64,000 bases of DNA from Halocaridina rubra (Eukaryota; Arthropoda; Malacostraca; Decapoda; Atyidae). Every line of letters starts with the position of its first letter. Positions within the stretch are counted from its first letter, which is position 1. The notes beneath the pieces are model-generated. The model was given only the letters and a program-made list of their open reading frames with translations. It was not told the DNA's origin and ran no database searches. A program made the translations under genes and the position numbers. The stretch lies in NCBI GenBank assembly GCA_037179515.1, contig JAXCGZ010015165.1, positions 1 through 64,000 of the forward strand, in the 5' to 3' direction. Shown here piece by piece: positions 1 to 21,958 of the stretch.

Positions 1-63
1 CATTATTTGTATGAATTCATGTAATATCTGACGCCTTGGCGCAATAAATTAATAAAATAAAAT

Positions 64-266
<203 letters not shown>

Positions 267-278
267 CCGCCTCTCTCC

Positions 279-2215
279 CACCAGTGTGGTGGCCTTCCTG
301 GACCTGAAATCTGCCTTTGATATAGCCAACAGGGAAATTATTCTTGACCATCTGGTGGACTTTGGTGTTCGAGGGAACATACTGAAATGGATAAGGGGAT
401 ATCTCTGCAACAGAACATCACGTCCTTTTTAAAGGGTCGTATAGCTTCTATGAAAGGTTTGAACTGGGCACTCCTGGGGGGGGGGGGGTGCTAAGTTCTT
501 TTTTATTCAATATCCTTATGCATCGTCTACTCTCCCTCCTTCCTGTCATCCCCGGTACCACAGTTACCTGCTATGCGGACGACATATGCATCAACACGAC
601 CTCAACTCATGACCTTCAGCACATGCTCCATGTTTTTTTAGGTGTCTGCTACCTCCTGTGGCCTTATTATCTCCCCAGAAAAAAGCAGGATTTTTACTTC
701 ACGCAACTGCAGAATACTGTCCGCATCCGCCATTTGTGGTAATGTCATCCCTCACTGCGCACAGTACACATATTTAGGTGCACCAGTCCGCATTACCCCA
801 GCTATACCTGCACGTCAACGAATTCATCCCTTCGTGAAGAGCCTTCTTGACTATCTGGAGCCCCGCTTTGCCCCTATCAAGTGGCCTGCCAATAATACTG
901 CAGGTGTCTCCATCCCAGTGGCGAGGACCCTCTACATCCTGCTACTTTGGTCAGTGGTCGATTATCTGTCCCCTGCCTTGTGTCAACTTCCTAGACCAGC
1001 GCTCGAGCCACTTGAAAAGTTCCAGAATCTAGTCATGAGATTTATCTTGGGATGTTCTCTCCCTACCCATATTGTGAGTATGCAGTTGGAGCTCAACTTG
1101 CCCCCTCTTGTGGAGAGGATTTATGCCAATGTGTCCTATTCACTGTTAAGTGTCTTCACTACCCTCATCTTGGTTCGTACATCTCTGCTGTCATGAGGAC
1201 GTCCCTGGATCCAGACGCACCCAGGCTCCCACTTCGAGCAGTAGGTCATAACCTTATCAGGGAGGTGAGTGACATTTTCCGTGGCCTTGTCATCGACCTG
1301 CCTGTGTAGGCGACTGTCCCAGATTTACCACCTTGGCATGTCCCCCTCCCTGCTGTCACATTTACACCGACCTCGAAAGATGTCTTCCCCCCCCCCCCTG
1401 CAGAGACAGTTAGCTCTGGAGACTATCGCTGATGTGTCCATGTCTGTCCCTGCCGCGCACCACATCTATGTTGATGGTTCTGTGCAAGCAGATGGGAGGG
1501 CAGCATGTGCTGTGTTTTCCCCCACCATGGAGCCGCCTGTGCCGGTTGATTCATGGATTGGCCGTAGACTACCCACCTCGTCGAGCTCCACCTACTGTGA
1601 ACTGAATGCCATCTTGGATGTCGTGACTCTCCTTGTTCGATGATGAGTGAATGGGGTAATAATTTGAGAATCCCAATTGGCCCTACGTGCCCTATCCTCG
1701 CCAAGACCCATCTGTGGCTGTGTTGTGGGAGATATACTATGTGTTCTCGCTGCTGCTTGGGATGCTTCTCTTGTTGTGTCGTTTGTATGGACGCCCTCTC
1801 ACATTGGGCTGACTGGCAACGACACGGCGGATCGTCTTGCCAAGGCACCTGTATGCTGGATGGGCATGCTGTGGATGCTGAGCCCTCCCTCCGATGCCTA
1901 CGAAACATCATCTACTCAACTGGGTTTGCCATGACGGTCCGGCGCAGGGACGCGGAGAGGGCCAACAGTGTGTCCATACAGCACTATGATCACTTTCTTC
2001 ACAGTCGCTACAAGTATCACAGACATGGGTTAATTTTGCAGAAACACAATGTAGTTAGTGCTCGGCTCAGAATGGGGTATCGGCCTTTGTGGCAGGTCTC
2101 CCAGACTCTAGATATGCCACAGTACACCTCCTGTAAATTATGTTACCGTCCTAATGCTATCACTCTTGACCACTGTGTGTGCCCATTTTTTCATGTTGTT
2201 ACTTCCAAAGAATGA
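279..2215 (+). pseudogene. Decayed non-LTR retrotransposon: reverse transcriptase plus RNase H
   Basis: Remnant of a non-LTR (LINE) pol on the plus strand, broken over several frames. At 288-432 the frame reads the RT motif-A region with FLDLKSAFD. The second catalytic motif YADD lies at 572-583, and RT thumb-like sequence follows to about 1190. An RNase H domain is visible as YVDGS near 1468, an ELNAI motif near 1600 and WTPSHIGLTGNDTAD near 1790-1835. A Cys-containing tail (CKLCYRPN) lies near 2135-2165. Frame changes occur near 480 (at a G homopolymer), 640, 1270, 1650 and 1930. The 5' endonuclease part is absent, so the copy is 5'-truncated as well as mutated. LINE clades that carry RNase H include the I, Loa and R1-like groups; I cannot choose between them. 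No poly(A) tail was recognised at its 3' end. Confidence 0.85.
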
Positions 2216-2344
2216 TTAGATTTGTTCATTATATACACTTTGCTCAAGTTTTTTAAAGCTTAAACTTAAGCCAGTAAATAATTACATTTCTCTCTCTCTG
2301 TCTCTATTTATTCAATTTATTCATTTATTATTGATTTATTAATA

Positions 2345-5860
<3,516 letters not shown>

Positions 5861-5934
<74 letters not shown>
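5861..5934. repeat. (TA)n joint, A1 5' end to A2 5' end
   Basis: Pure TA; together with a few AC dinucleotides it is the only sequence between the 5'-type ends of two divergently oriented family A copies. Confidence 0.98.
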
Positions 5935-5941
<7 letters not shown>

Positions 5942-5943
<2 letters not shown>

Positions 5944-8900
5944 GTGATCCTTCGCTCTATCGCGATTCTTCGCTCGCGAATTCACTGTATCGCGATTTTT
6001 TTTGGCAATTTTTTTTCTCTGTTTGTGGGTATATGCAAAAATATTAAAATATTAAAAAAGTAAAAATTTTCAGTATTTTCATTTTTTTTATTGAAAAAAA
6101 AATTTCATTATTTTATTGATAATTTTTTTTTTCCAGCCTACGAATAATAAAACAGTAAGAAATAGTAAAAAAACATAAATTTGAGCATGTAACTCTGCAC
6201 CATAGAAAGTACGATACCAGTATCAGCGTTTTGAAAACGCAAAGGGTCGCACCTACGTGAGCTAGCATATATTAAAATTTCCAGTAGTTTCATGATTTTA
6301 TTGATTAAAAAACGTATTTCTTAGCCTAAGAATAATAAAACAGTAAAAAATAGTAAAAAACATAAATACTAACAGTATTGCACCATGTAAAATACGATAC
6401 CGGTATCAGCGTTATTTTATTGATAAGACAAGTATTTCCTAACATAAGAGTAATAAAACAGTAAAAAATAGTAAAGAAACATAAATTTAGATATATAACT
6501 TACAGTATTGCATCATGTCAAATACTGTCCGATAACGTACAATGTATTGGGGTCGCACCTACGTGACCTAGTATATATGAAAATTTTCAGTAGTTTCATG
6601 ATTTTATTGATAAAAAAACGTATTTCTTAGCCTAAGAATAATAAAACAATAAAAAATAGTAAAATCATAAATACTAACAGTATTGCATCATGTAAAATAC
6701 GATACCGCTATCAGCGTTTCGGAAAATGCAAAGGCTTGCACCTACGTGAGATAGTTCATGGAATGCTATTGGCTGAAAGGTTGGGAGACGACGAATCACA
6801 GAATTGTTTTTCTGTATGTTCTGTATCATGGGGTCTGATTGGCTTTTTCATTGAAGCTTGCTTCTTCCACCATCCTCCATTGTCTCGCCTCACTCGTTCA
6901 GTCTAACTCACGTGTGCGCCGTTCACGTTTTGCTTGTGATTTACTCGCTTATTTTAACCTTTGCAATGCCTCGCAAGCATCCTTCATCTTCTAAGGCTTC
7001 TGGTAGTCAGCCTAAGCGGCAAAGGAGGATGTTAACCATAACAGATAAGGTGAAACTCTTATATATGCTGAAAGAAGGAAAAAGGTTTACGGATGTCGGC
7101 CGCTATTTTGGCCTCAATGAGTCTACTGTTCGCCACATCAAAAAGGACGAGGCAAAGATCAGGAAAACAGCGACTATTTCTTTTAATAAATCAGCAAAGA
7201 GGGTCGTAGCATCCCGCAATCAAGTAATAGTGTGGATGGAAGCTGCTTTGGCCCTGTGGATTGCTGATTGCAAAAAGAAAAACATCAGCTTAGACAGCAA
7301 TATCATACAAACAAAGGCGAAGAAGCTGTACGAGACATTAGCTACAAACGAACCCGTTGACGACAGTGGCGACCGTGGAGAGAAGGAGTGGAGAGAAGAT
7401 ATTGACGACCCACAATCAGGACCCTCCTGCGACACTCCGAGGATATAATCGTTCATTGCTAGCAAGGGATGGTTCGCCAAATTTCAAAAACGCTATGGCC
7501 TAAAAAGCGTTTCGGTTTATGGAGAAGCTGCCTCTGCAGATACAACTCCCGCAGAAAATTACGTGAACAACGACTTCAAGAAAATTATCGTCGAAGGGGA
7601 ATATGCTCCTGACCAAGTCCTCAACATGGAGGAGACTGGGTTATTTTGGAAGAGAATGCCATCTGGCACTTTTCTCTTCAAGGAAGAAGCTAAAGGCCCG
7701 GGATTTAAAGTGCACAAAGATCGCATTACCCTCATCATGTGAGGGAATGCTGCGGGCTTCATGTTAAAGCCCGGCTTATCTACAAGTTAAAGAACCCTAT
7801 GGCTTTGAGGAATAAAAACAAGAATCTGCTGCCAGTGTATTGGATGCATAACCCTAAGGCCTGGATCATGAAAAGCCTCACATCAGACTGGTTTCATCAA
7901 TGCTTTATCCCTCAGGTCAAACATTATCTTGCGGAAAAAGGCCTTGAATTTAAAGTCCTTCTTTTGATGGATAATGCTGGTGGCCACGCAACTAATCTTG
8001 AATATGACGGTGTTCAAGTAGAGTTCCTGCCACCGAATACGACTGCAAGGGATTTGCTCCTGACGAAGTCCATAACTCGGCAGTTGCGAAAGCTGTGAAG
8101 CTGGCTGCATTACTAGGAGGAGAAAGCTTTAAATATATGATTCCCGAAGATGTGAATGAACTGATCGACTGCCACTCGCAGCCTTTGAGTGATGAAGACT
8201 TGGAAGAAATGACAAAATCAGCCAGCGAAGAAGAGGAAGAAGAACGTGAGGAAACGCACGAAGAAATTGAAGAACCTGGCCTTACACTCGAACGTCTGGC
8301 AGCCATATATGAACACGTGAAAGCGGGCCAAAAACTCTCGCAATAACATGACGATAATATGGTTCGTTCCATGACCTTCTGTAATCTTCTCGACGATGCC
8401 ATGATTCCTTACCAGACCATCTTCCAACAAAAGAAGAAACATCGACAGCAACTCCCCATTACCATGTTCTTATCCCCCAAAAAGCAGCTGTAAAGCTGTT
8501 ATTGGCTGCGGAGTAATTTTCTCTGGGGTCAACAAACATCATTACCACCTCATTCACGGTAAGTTTAGCTATCACGTACATGTAAATTTACGTTGCATGC
8601 TGTTATTTATAAAGTAAAGTGTGGTTTTTTAACAGTGCAGGGAGGGTTTATACAGTAAATGTAAAAATAATTGTAAAATACCTATATACATGAGTATGTC
8701 ATGTCATTACCACCTCATTCACAGTAGATTTATCTATCACTTTCATATAAATTTATGCTTGCATGCTGTTATTTATGAAGTAAAGGGTGGTTTGTTAACA
8801 GTACAGGTAGGGTTTATACAGTTTATACAGTGTAAACGTAAAAATAAATTAAAATATCAATGTACATATAGGGTGATCCTACTTCGCGAAAATTTCTGTA

Positions 8901-8949
8901 TCGCGCCGGCTCCCGGAACCGAACCTTCGCGATAAACGAAGGAACACTG
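5942..8949 (+). mobile_element. Family A transposon, copy A2 (transposase-bearing)
   Basis: The 5' end at 5942 reads CAGTGATCCTTCGCTCTATC and the 3' end reads CGAAGGAACACTG, ending at 8949. The 5' flank (about 6000-6860) holds four to five ~180-bp subterminal repeats. The transposase follows on the plus strand, then two 3' subterminal repeats (8540-8860) with CAGGGAGGGTTTATACAG. Confidence 0.92.
6966..8493 (+). pseudogene. Family A transposase, copy A2, broken
   Basis: Starts at ATG 6966 (MPRKHPSSSKASG). The first HTH (residues ~20-65) and the Tc5-type HTH (~75-170) are readable, with a stop at 7446-7448 just before the SFIASKGWFAKFQKRYG motif. The first catalytic site reads NMEETGLFW (Asp to Glu). 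A stop at 7739-7741 and a frame change near 7770 follow. The second catalytic site LLMDNAGGH is intact near 7970. At about 8045 an internal deletion of roughly 280 bp joins the FLPPNTT region to the DLLLTK region and removes the third catalytic Asp. The acidic C-terminus (EEEEEEREETHEEIEE) is kept, with a stop at 8344 and the family's normal stop at 8491. Three of these changes are each inactivating. Confidence 0.9.
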
Positions 8950-9059
8950 TATATATATAGGAAGATAAATAGAAAGATGGTTATATAAATAAACAAATAA
9001 ATAAATAAATAATATATAAATAAATTGAAAAATAGAGAGAGAGAAAGAAAGAGAGAGAG
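8950..9059. repeat. Short TA, degenerate AAAT-rich and (GA)n tract
   Basis: TATATATA just outside the A2 3' end, then AT-rich degenerate repeats and a GA tract (about 9030-9062). This mirrors, in decayed form, the TA-then-CT order on the far side of A1. Confidence 0.8.
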
Positions 9060-9215
9060 AGAGTCATATATCATTGTTACATTGGTACAACAAGTACTTA
9101 TGTGAAAAAGTCACTTCATCATGGGTGAAAATCCGATTCCAAAGGTCACTATGGCTTGGCAGTGTGATCACCGCCACCACACACCTGGTTTCCATCGTAT
9201 AATGAGTGAGGTAAT
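9060..9215 (+). repeat. Flanking repeat R, right copy
   Basis: Reverse-complement counterpart of 2345-2488: ATCATTGTTACATTGG, TACAACAAG, CTTATGTGAAAAAGTCACTTC and ACACACCTGG occur in the same order. The similarity is interrupted by small indels. Confidence 0.75.
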
Positions 9216-11142
<1,927 letters not shown>

Positions 11143-13912
11143 TGGGCTCTTTCCTCCCTAACCTCCTCCTCCTATCTGAAACCCAGTTGTCTATACATGC
11201 TTCCACTGACCCTTTCCAAATCTCCCACTATAATCTGTATACTCGTTTTCGTTCCAAAGGTGGGGTCTGTGCTTACTGCAACATTAACACTCTTACCGTG
11301 AGGCTCATGGACCTTGAATCTCCTGACTTTGATGTTCTCTGGCTAAAAGTCTATCTCTCCACTACCACTATCATCCTTTGCTTCTGCTACTGTTCTCCAA
11401 ACTCCACCGAGTTTGTATCTTTCTTTGAATATCTCTCCTCGTGCCATGAGTCCTTGCTATCTTCTCACCCACATGCCGAAGTTCTCTACATTGGAGACTT
11501 CTAATGTACACCACAGCGAGTGGCTTCATTCTTCTCACACTGATGTGGGAGGAAGCAAGGCTCTTGCTTTCTCAATTACTCATGATCTGGAGCAAATTAT
11601 TAAACATCCTACTCGTGTTCCTGATCGTCACGAACATGCTGCTAACATTCTTGACCTTTTTTTTACTTCTAACCCTTCAAACTACTGTTATTCCGTGCTT
11701 TCCCCTCTTGGTAAATCTGACCACTCCATAATCTCTGTCTCTTCCATTTTCGCTCCCCCTCCACCAATCCCTCCTACTCAACGCCGCCTTTGGCACTTCG
11801 AGCGAACTCAATATGAAAATTTGCGTAACTTTCTCTTTGACTTTCCATGGGATGACTACTGCTTTCGGTCCCGCAACCCTGATCGGGTAGCTGTAAAAGT
11901 TGCCGAGATCCTGACCGCGGGAATGGAGGCGTACATCCCCTCTTCTACAAAAACTTTCTCTCCCCCTAAACCTTGGTTTGACCGTGCCTGCTCCATGGCT
12001 ATCCAGGCTAGGAATCAGGCTCACCGATCTTACCAAGCCTCTCCTTCTGATTTAACTCGCTCTGCTTTTATTATAGCTAGGAATCGCTGTACAGCTCAGA
12101 TTCGGAGGTCTAAGGCTTCCTTTATAAGAAGGAAAGTTGATGACCTTAACTCCTCTCCCACTGACAAATGCTTCTGGTCCTTAGCCAAAATCCTCTCCAA
12201 AAACTTCTGTAACTCAAGCTTTCCCCCTCTCATTCGTTCTGATGGTTCTATAGCTTGCTCTCCCACTGACAAAGCCACTCTCTTTGGCTCTCATTTTTCT
12301 GCCAACTCTTCTATCAACGATTCCAGCACACCTGTTCCTCAGTCTTTTCCCCTCTCTAACCCTATGCCCTCCCTTATCCTTTCTTCACGCAAAGTTCATA
12401 AGGTTCTTCGCTCTCTAAAGACAAACAAAGCATCTGGTCCCGATGGTATCCCTGCAAGGTTCCTTAAGGAATTTGCAGATGAACTGGCTCCCGTGCTTTG
12501 CCGTCTTTTTCGCCTCATTCTGTCAACCAGTATCTATCCTTCATCTTGGAAGCATGCTCTAGTTCAACCTGTTCCTAAGAAGGGTGACCGCTCTATTCCT
12601 TCTAACTACCGACCCATTGCTCTAACCTCCTCTATTGCTAAAGTTTTCGAAACTTTGCTCAATGCTCACTTCTTGAAACGCCTTGAATCTAACTCACTTA
12701 TCTCCGATCACCAGTACGGCTTCCGCAAGGCAAGATCCACTGGTGATCTCCTGTCCTATCTTACTCATGTATGGTCATCTTCTCTGAGGAACTATGGGGA
12801 ATCCTTTGTCGTCGCCTTTTATATCTCTAAGGCTTTTGACAGAGTCTGGCACAAGGCTCTGTTGGCCAAGCTCCCTGCCTACGGCTTTACCCCTTCTTTC
12901 TGTTCTCTGATTTCCAGTTTTCTTACTGACCGTTCTATATCTGTAGTTGTTGATGGCGCGACATCTAGCCCTTTCTCTGTGTCCAGTGGTGTTCCACAGG
13001 GCTCTGTTCTTTCACCTACTCTCTTCCTTCTCTTCATCAATGATCTTCTACAGTCCCCATCTTCCTCTCTTCTTCATGCCTTTGCCGATGACTCTACCCT
13101 TCACTTTTCCTCTGCCTTTTCTTCACAACCTTCATCTGTTACTCGTAATCAATCTCGTATCACTCTTTCTTCTACTCTTAACTCCGATTTGCAGAGAGTA
13201 TCTGAATGGGGCACTCAAAATTTAGTTACATTCAATGCCTCCAAGACACAGTTTCTGGCTATCTCTTTATCTTCTTCTCCTCCAGATAACCCTATTGTCT
13301 TCGAAACTAATGAAATTTACCCTCTTAACTCTATCAATATATTAGGAATCCACATAGCCTCTAACTTGTCTTGGAGGAATCACATAATCCAAATTTCTAA
13401 ATCTTCATCCAAAAAATTGGGGGTTTTGTTTCGTTTTCGTTATTACTTTTCCTCATTGCAGTTACTTAAAATTTATAAAGGTCTTATCCGCCCCTGCTTA
13501 GAATACTGCTCACACATCTGGGGTGCTTCTTCCTTTACTTATCTTCTTGATAGGGTTCAATCTAAGGCAGTCAGACTTATTAATGATCCTTCTCTTACTT
13601 CTAACTTGGATTCTCTCTCTCTTCGCCGTAAGGTATCTTCCCTTTCGCTTTTCTATCGCTACTACTTCCATCGCTGCTCTGATGAGTTGGCGAGTTGCAT
13701 CCCTCCTCCACTGCCGAGGCCGCGTAACACTCGCCAAGCGGCCTCATCTCACGGGTACTGTGTGGAGATTTGTAGCTCGCAGATTGGTCGGTGCAGCGAC
13801 TGCTTCTTCCCATCTACCTCCAGACTGGAACTCTCTTCCTCCTTCTGTCTTTCCTAGTTCTTACGACCTTTCATCCTTCAAAAAGCAGATCTATCTTCAT
13901 CTCAGAGCCTAG
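11143..13912 (+). pseudogene. LINE pol: endonuclease (partial) and reverse transcriptase
   Basis: Endonuclease part: SETQLS and GGVCAYC near 11180-11280 and YIGDF at 11490-11504, where one extra T creates a stop. The next frame continues with VHHSEWLHSSHTD and SDHSIISVSS near 11720. A long open frame then runs to 13857. RT blocks are SGPDGIPARFLKEF (~12432), KGDRSIPSNYRPIALTSSI (~12585), YGFRKARSTGDLL (~12717), SSGVPQGSVLSPTLFLLFIN (~12985) and FADD at 13081-13092. In motif A the family's catalytic Asp appears changed to Tyr (FYISKAFD, ~12818-12840). Near 13760 a second frameshift moves the true C-terminus (WNSLPPSVFPSSYDLSSFKK) into the frame ending at 13912. The copy is relatively young but disabled. 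Confidence 0.92.
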
Positions 13913-14111
13913 TCCTCCATATCTCTGGGTCCTCTTTACTTTGACTGTTTTTTCTGTCTGTCGTTTTCCTTTGTGTGACATTACCTCATCTCTGCCTTGC
14001 CCTTAACTTTTTCTTGTCCTTCGTCTTAGTATTTTCTCGTGCCCGGGCCTTTGTTGATGAGGGCAGTTTCTGCCTGTCCCGGTGTCACACTCTTAAAAAA
14101 AAAAAAAAAAA

Positions 14112-14113
<2 letters not shown>
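11143..14113 (+). mobile_element. 5'-truncated non-LTR retrotransposon (Jockey/CR1-like)
   Basis: Contains part of an APE-type endonuclease, a complete RT and a conserved C-terminal domain. A ~180-bp 3' UTR follows, then a poly(A) run at 14096-14113. The 5' end is missing: coding similarity begins immediately at the end of the family A copy at 11142, the usual outcome of incomplete target-primed reverse transcription. No RNase H domain is visible, which separates it from the element at 279-2215. Confidence 0.9.

Positions 14114-14170
<57 letters not shown>
14114..14170. repeat. (GA)n microsatellite
   Basis: GA tract directly after the LINE poly(A), leading into the repeat R / family M sequence. 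Confidence 0.97.
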
Positions 14171-14172
<2 letters not shown>

Positions 14173-14460
14173 ATAAATCATTGCTTTATGAGTACAACAA
14201 TGATTTATGGGAAAAATCACTCCCATAAGTCGGAAATTCCCACTTTGTAGTTGTAGTTGGGGTTCATACTGGGGGATGAGAGACTGAAGCACATGGCAGT
14301 ATGGTGGGAAACTGCCTCAAGAGGCAGTCGCATAGTTACTAAACTGAACCATTCTTTTAGTCGCATGCTTTATTCGCGGAATTAAATTTTTTTTAATATA
14401 AGTGTCAAGACGCGTTATTCCCATTTTGCGTATTTTGTACTCGTGTAAATAGCGAGATGA

Positions 14461-14462
<2 letters not shown>
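14171..14462 (+). mobile_element. Repeat R part plus family M right-end fragment (M2)
   Basis: It begins with the repeat R segment (ATCATTG, TACAACA, ATGGGAAAAATCACTCC). It continues with a section shared with 33600-33771: GAGACTGAAGCACATGGC, GGTGGGAAACTGCCTC and GGCAGTCGCATAGTT. It ends at a TA tract. Confidence 0.65.

Positions 14463-14533
<71 letters not shown>
14463..14533. repeat. (TA)n joint between two family M ends
   Basis: Pure TA, about 70 bp; both sides are family M termini. Confidence 0.97.
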
Positions 14534-14536
<3 letters not shown>

Positions 14537-14948
14537 CTAGTTCTCAAATTAACGCCTAGATAGGTTCTCAGAAGTGTCAGGTAAATGGAAAATCGCGTGA
14601 AAGAACGAGTCATTTTCCATAGGAAACAATGATAAAGGGCATAGATACGTTCCAAACCTTTCATACACACACCATTCCAAAGATATAAGATAAGTAAAAA
14701 ACATATTTTATTACTACATAGCAAAGCAGAAAGCCCTGTAACTATTTTTTAGAGAATACAAAAGATATTCATATTCACTTTACAGCTAGAAATTAACATA
14801 CATTACTGTACTGTACTCTATTATGCAGTGGGCAACAGTCTTACAGTACACTGGGACATACATGGTGGCCCTGAACATGTAACTTATGCGGTAGAAGAGG
14901 AGGAAGATGCAAGAGAACAAACCTCTATCTGCCAATGTAAACAAAGAT
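14534..14948 (+). mobile_element. Family M left-end fragment (M3)
   Basis: Starts CACCTAGTTCTCAAATTAAC. It shares its whole length with 46531-46937 and 49462-49880 (GATAGGTTCTCAGAAGTG, GGAAAATCGCGTGAAA, CATTTTCCATAGGAAACAAT, AGCAAAGCAGAAAGCCCTG). It stops at about 14948, where family A 5' repeat sequence begins without a TIR. Confidence 0.8.
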
Positions 14949-19273
<4,325 letters not shown>

Positions 19274-20108
19274 GTGTTCCATCGCTATATCGCGACTCAC
19301 CTATCGTGGCTTTTCTGTATCGCAGTTTTTTTTTTTAGATATTTCTTTCTGGGTATATGCAAAAATATTAAAATTTTAAGAAATAAAAATTTTCAGTATT
19401 TTCATTATTTTATTGAAATTTTTTTTTTTCATTATTTTATTGATAAAAAAAATTTATTTACCAGCCTACGAATAATAAAACAGTAAGAAATAGTAAAAAA
19501 ACATAAATTTTAACATGTAACTCTGCACCATAGAAAGTACGATACCTGTATCAGCGTTTCGGAAAACGCACATTGTCGCACCTACGTGAGCTACCATATA
19601 TTAATATTTCCAGTAATTTCATGATTTTGTTGATAAAAATATGTATTTCTTAGCCTAAGAATAATAAAACAGTAAAAAACTTAAATACTAACAGTATTGC
19701 ACCATGTAAAATACGATACCGGTATCAGCGTTTCAGAAAACGAAAAGGGTTGCACCTACGTGAGCTAGTACATATGAAAACTTTCATTATTTTATTGATA
19801 AAACAAGTATTTCCTAGCCTAAGAATAAAAAAAACAGTAAAACTTAGTAAAAAACATAAATTTAAACATATAACTCACAGTATTGCACCATGTGAAATAC
19901 TGTCCGATAGCGTACAATGTATTGGCGTCTTGGACAGCGCAAAGGCTCCCACCAAAGTGAGATAGTTCATGGAATGCTATTTGATGAAAGGGTGGGAGAT
20001 GACGAATCACATAATTGTTTTTCTGCATGTTCTGTATCAATGGGTCTGATTGGCTTTTTGATTGAAGCTTGGTTCTACCACCATCTTCCATTGTCTCGCC
20101 TCACTCGT

Positions 20109-20125
20109 TCAGTCTAACTCACGTG
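20109..20125 (+). promoter_or_regulatory. Candidate transposase promoter: TCAGT initiator and CACGTG E-box
   Basis: TCAGT (20109-20113) resembles the arthropod initiator. A CACGTG palindrome sits at 20120-20125, 55 bp before the ATG at 20181. The same TTCAGTCTAACTCACGTGTG arrangement precedes the transposase start in the copies at 6896, 37018, 43570 and 52580, and in reverse near 4990. Promoter function is inferred from position and conservation only. Confidence 0.4.
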
Positions 20126-20180
20126 TGCGCCGTTCGCGTTGTGCTTATGATTATTTTGCTCACGTATTTCAACCTCTGCA

Positions 20181-21958
20181 ATGCCTCCCAAGCGTCCTTC
20201 ATCTTCTAAGGCTTCTGGTAGTGAGCCTAAGTGGCAAAGGAAGATGTTAACCATAACAGATAATGTGAAACTGTTAGATATGCTGAAAGAAGGAAAAAGG
20301 TTTGCGGATGTGGGTTGCCATTTTGGCCTCAATGAATCTACTGTTCGCTACATCAAAAAGGACGAGGCAAATATCAGGTAAACAGTGACTATTTCTTTTA
20401 ATAAATCAGCGAAGAGGGTCGTAACATCCCGCAATAAGATAATAGTGCGGATGGAATCTGCTTTTGCCCTGTGGATTGCTGATTGCAGAAAGAAGAACAT
20501 CAGCATAGACAGCAATATCATACAAACAAAGGCGAAGAAGCTGTACGAGGCATTCGCTGCAAACGAACCCGACGACGACAGTGGCGACCGTAGAGAGGAG
20601 AAGGGGAGAGAAGAAGATATCGATGACCCACAACCAGGACCCTCCAGTGATTCTCCACCGAGGATACAATCGTTCATGGCAAGCAAGGGATGGTTCGCCA
20701 AATTTAAAAACGCTATGTCCTAAAGAGCGTTTCGTTTTATGGCGAAGCTGCCTCTGCAGATACAGCTGCAGCAGAAGATTATGTGAACAACGACTTCAAG
20801 AAAATTATCGCCAAAGGCGAATATGCTCCTGAGCAAGTCTTCAACATGGATGAAACTGGGTTATTTTGGAAGAGAATGCCGTCTCGCACTTTTCTCTTTA
20901 AGGAAGAAGCTAAAGCCCCGGGATTTAAAGCGCACAAAGATCGCATTACCCTCATCATGTGCGGAAATGCTGCGGGCTTCATGTTAAAGACCGGGTTTAT
21001 CTACAAGTCAAAGAACCCTAGGGCTTTGAAGAATAAAAACAAGAATATGCTGCCAGTGTACTGGATGCATAACCCTAAGGCCTGGATCATGAAAAGCCTC
21101 ACATTGGACTGCTTTCACCAATGCTTTATCCCTCAGGCCAAAATTTATCTTGCGGAAAAAGGCCTTGAATTTAAAGTCCTTCTTTTGATGGATAATGCTG
21201 GCGGCCACGCAACTAATCTCGAATATAACGGTGTTCAAGTAGAGTTCCTGCCACTGAATACGACGTCACTGATTCAGCCTATGGATCAAGGCGTTATTCG
21301 TGCATTCAAGGCCCTCTACACACAAAATACCCTGGTAAACCTGGTTGACTCCATGGATTAGGACAAAGAATTCTCAATGAAGACGTACTGGCATAATTAC
21401 ACGATTGCCACTTGCCCTCAAAATATTCAGAATGCAATCAAAGACATGAAGCCGGCCACAGTCAATGCCAGCTGGAAGCAGTTGTGGCCCGAAGTCATCT
21501 ACGACTACAAGGGATTTGCTCCTGACGAAGTCCATAACTCGGCAGTTGTGAAAGCTGTGAGGTTGGCTGCATTGCTAGGAGGAGAAGGATTTAAAGCAAT
21601 GACTCACGAAGATGTGAATGAACTGATTGACTGCCACTTGCAGCCTTTGAGTAATGAAGACTTGGAAGAAATGACAAAATCAGCGAGCGAAGAAGAGGAA
21701 AAAGAAGAACTTGAGGAAATGCACAAAGAAATTGAAGAACATGTCCTTATACTTGAACGTTTGGCAGCCATGTATGAACATGTGAAAGCAGTTCAAGAAC
21801 TCTCACAGGTACATGACGATAATATGGTTTGTTCGATGACCTTCTGCAATCTTCTTGACGATGCCATGATTCCCTACAAGACCATCTTCCAACAAAAGAA
21901 GAAACAGTGACAGCAACTCCCCATTACCATGTTCTTTGCTCGCAAAAAGCAGGCGTAA
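20181..21958 (+). pseudogene. Family A transposase, copy A3, nearly complete pogo/Tigger DDE transposase
   Basis: About 592 codons from ATG 20181 (MPPKRPSSSKASGSEP) to the family's stop at 21956-21958. Residues ~18-68 form a psq/CENP-B-type HTH (KVKLLDMLKEGKRF, FGLNESTVRYIKKDE). Residues ~80-185 form a Tc5-type HTH (ALWIADCRKKNIS, KGWFAKF). The DDE domain has Asp codons at 20849 (FNMDETGLFW), 21191 (LLMDNAGGH) and 21284 (QPMDQG), with 30 residues between the last two, typical of pogo-like enzymes. The C-terminus is acidic and Lys-rich. Breaks: TAA at 20379, a 1-nt deletion near 20706, TAG at 21359 and TGA at 21908. Such enzymes cut and paste DNA at TA dinucleotides. This copy cannot make full-length protein as read. 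Confidence 0.93.

Noticed and set aside
1423..1911. 162-codon minus-strand frame
   Set aside because: Antisense of the RNase H-bearing LINE remnant, which explains the sequence better.
5942..8949. Active autonomous transposon
   Set aside because: The first catalytic Asp is Glu, the third is deleted, and there are stops at 7446, 7739 and 8344.
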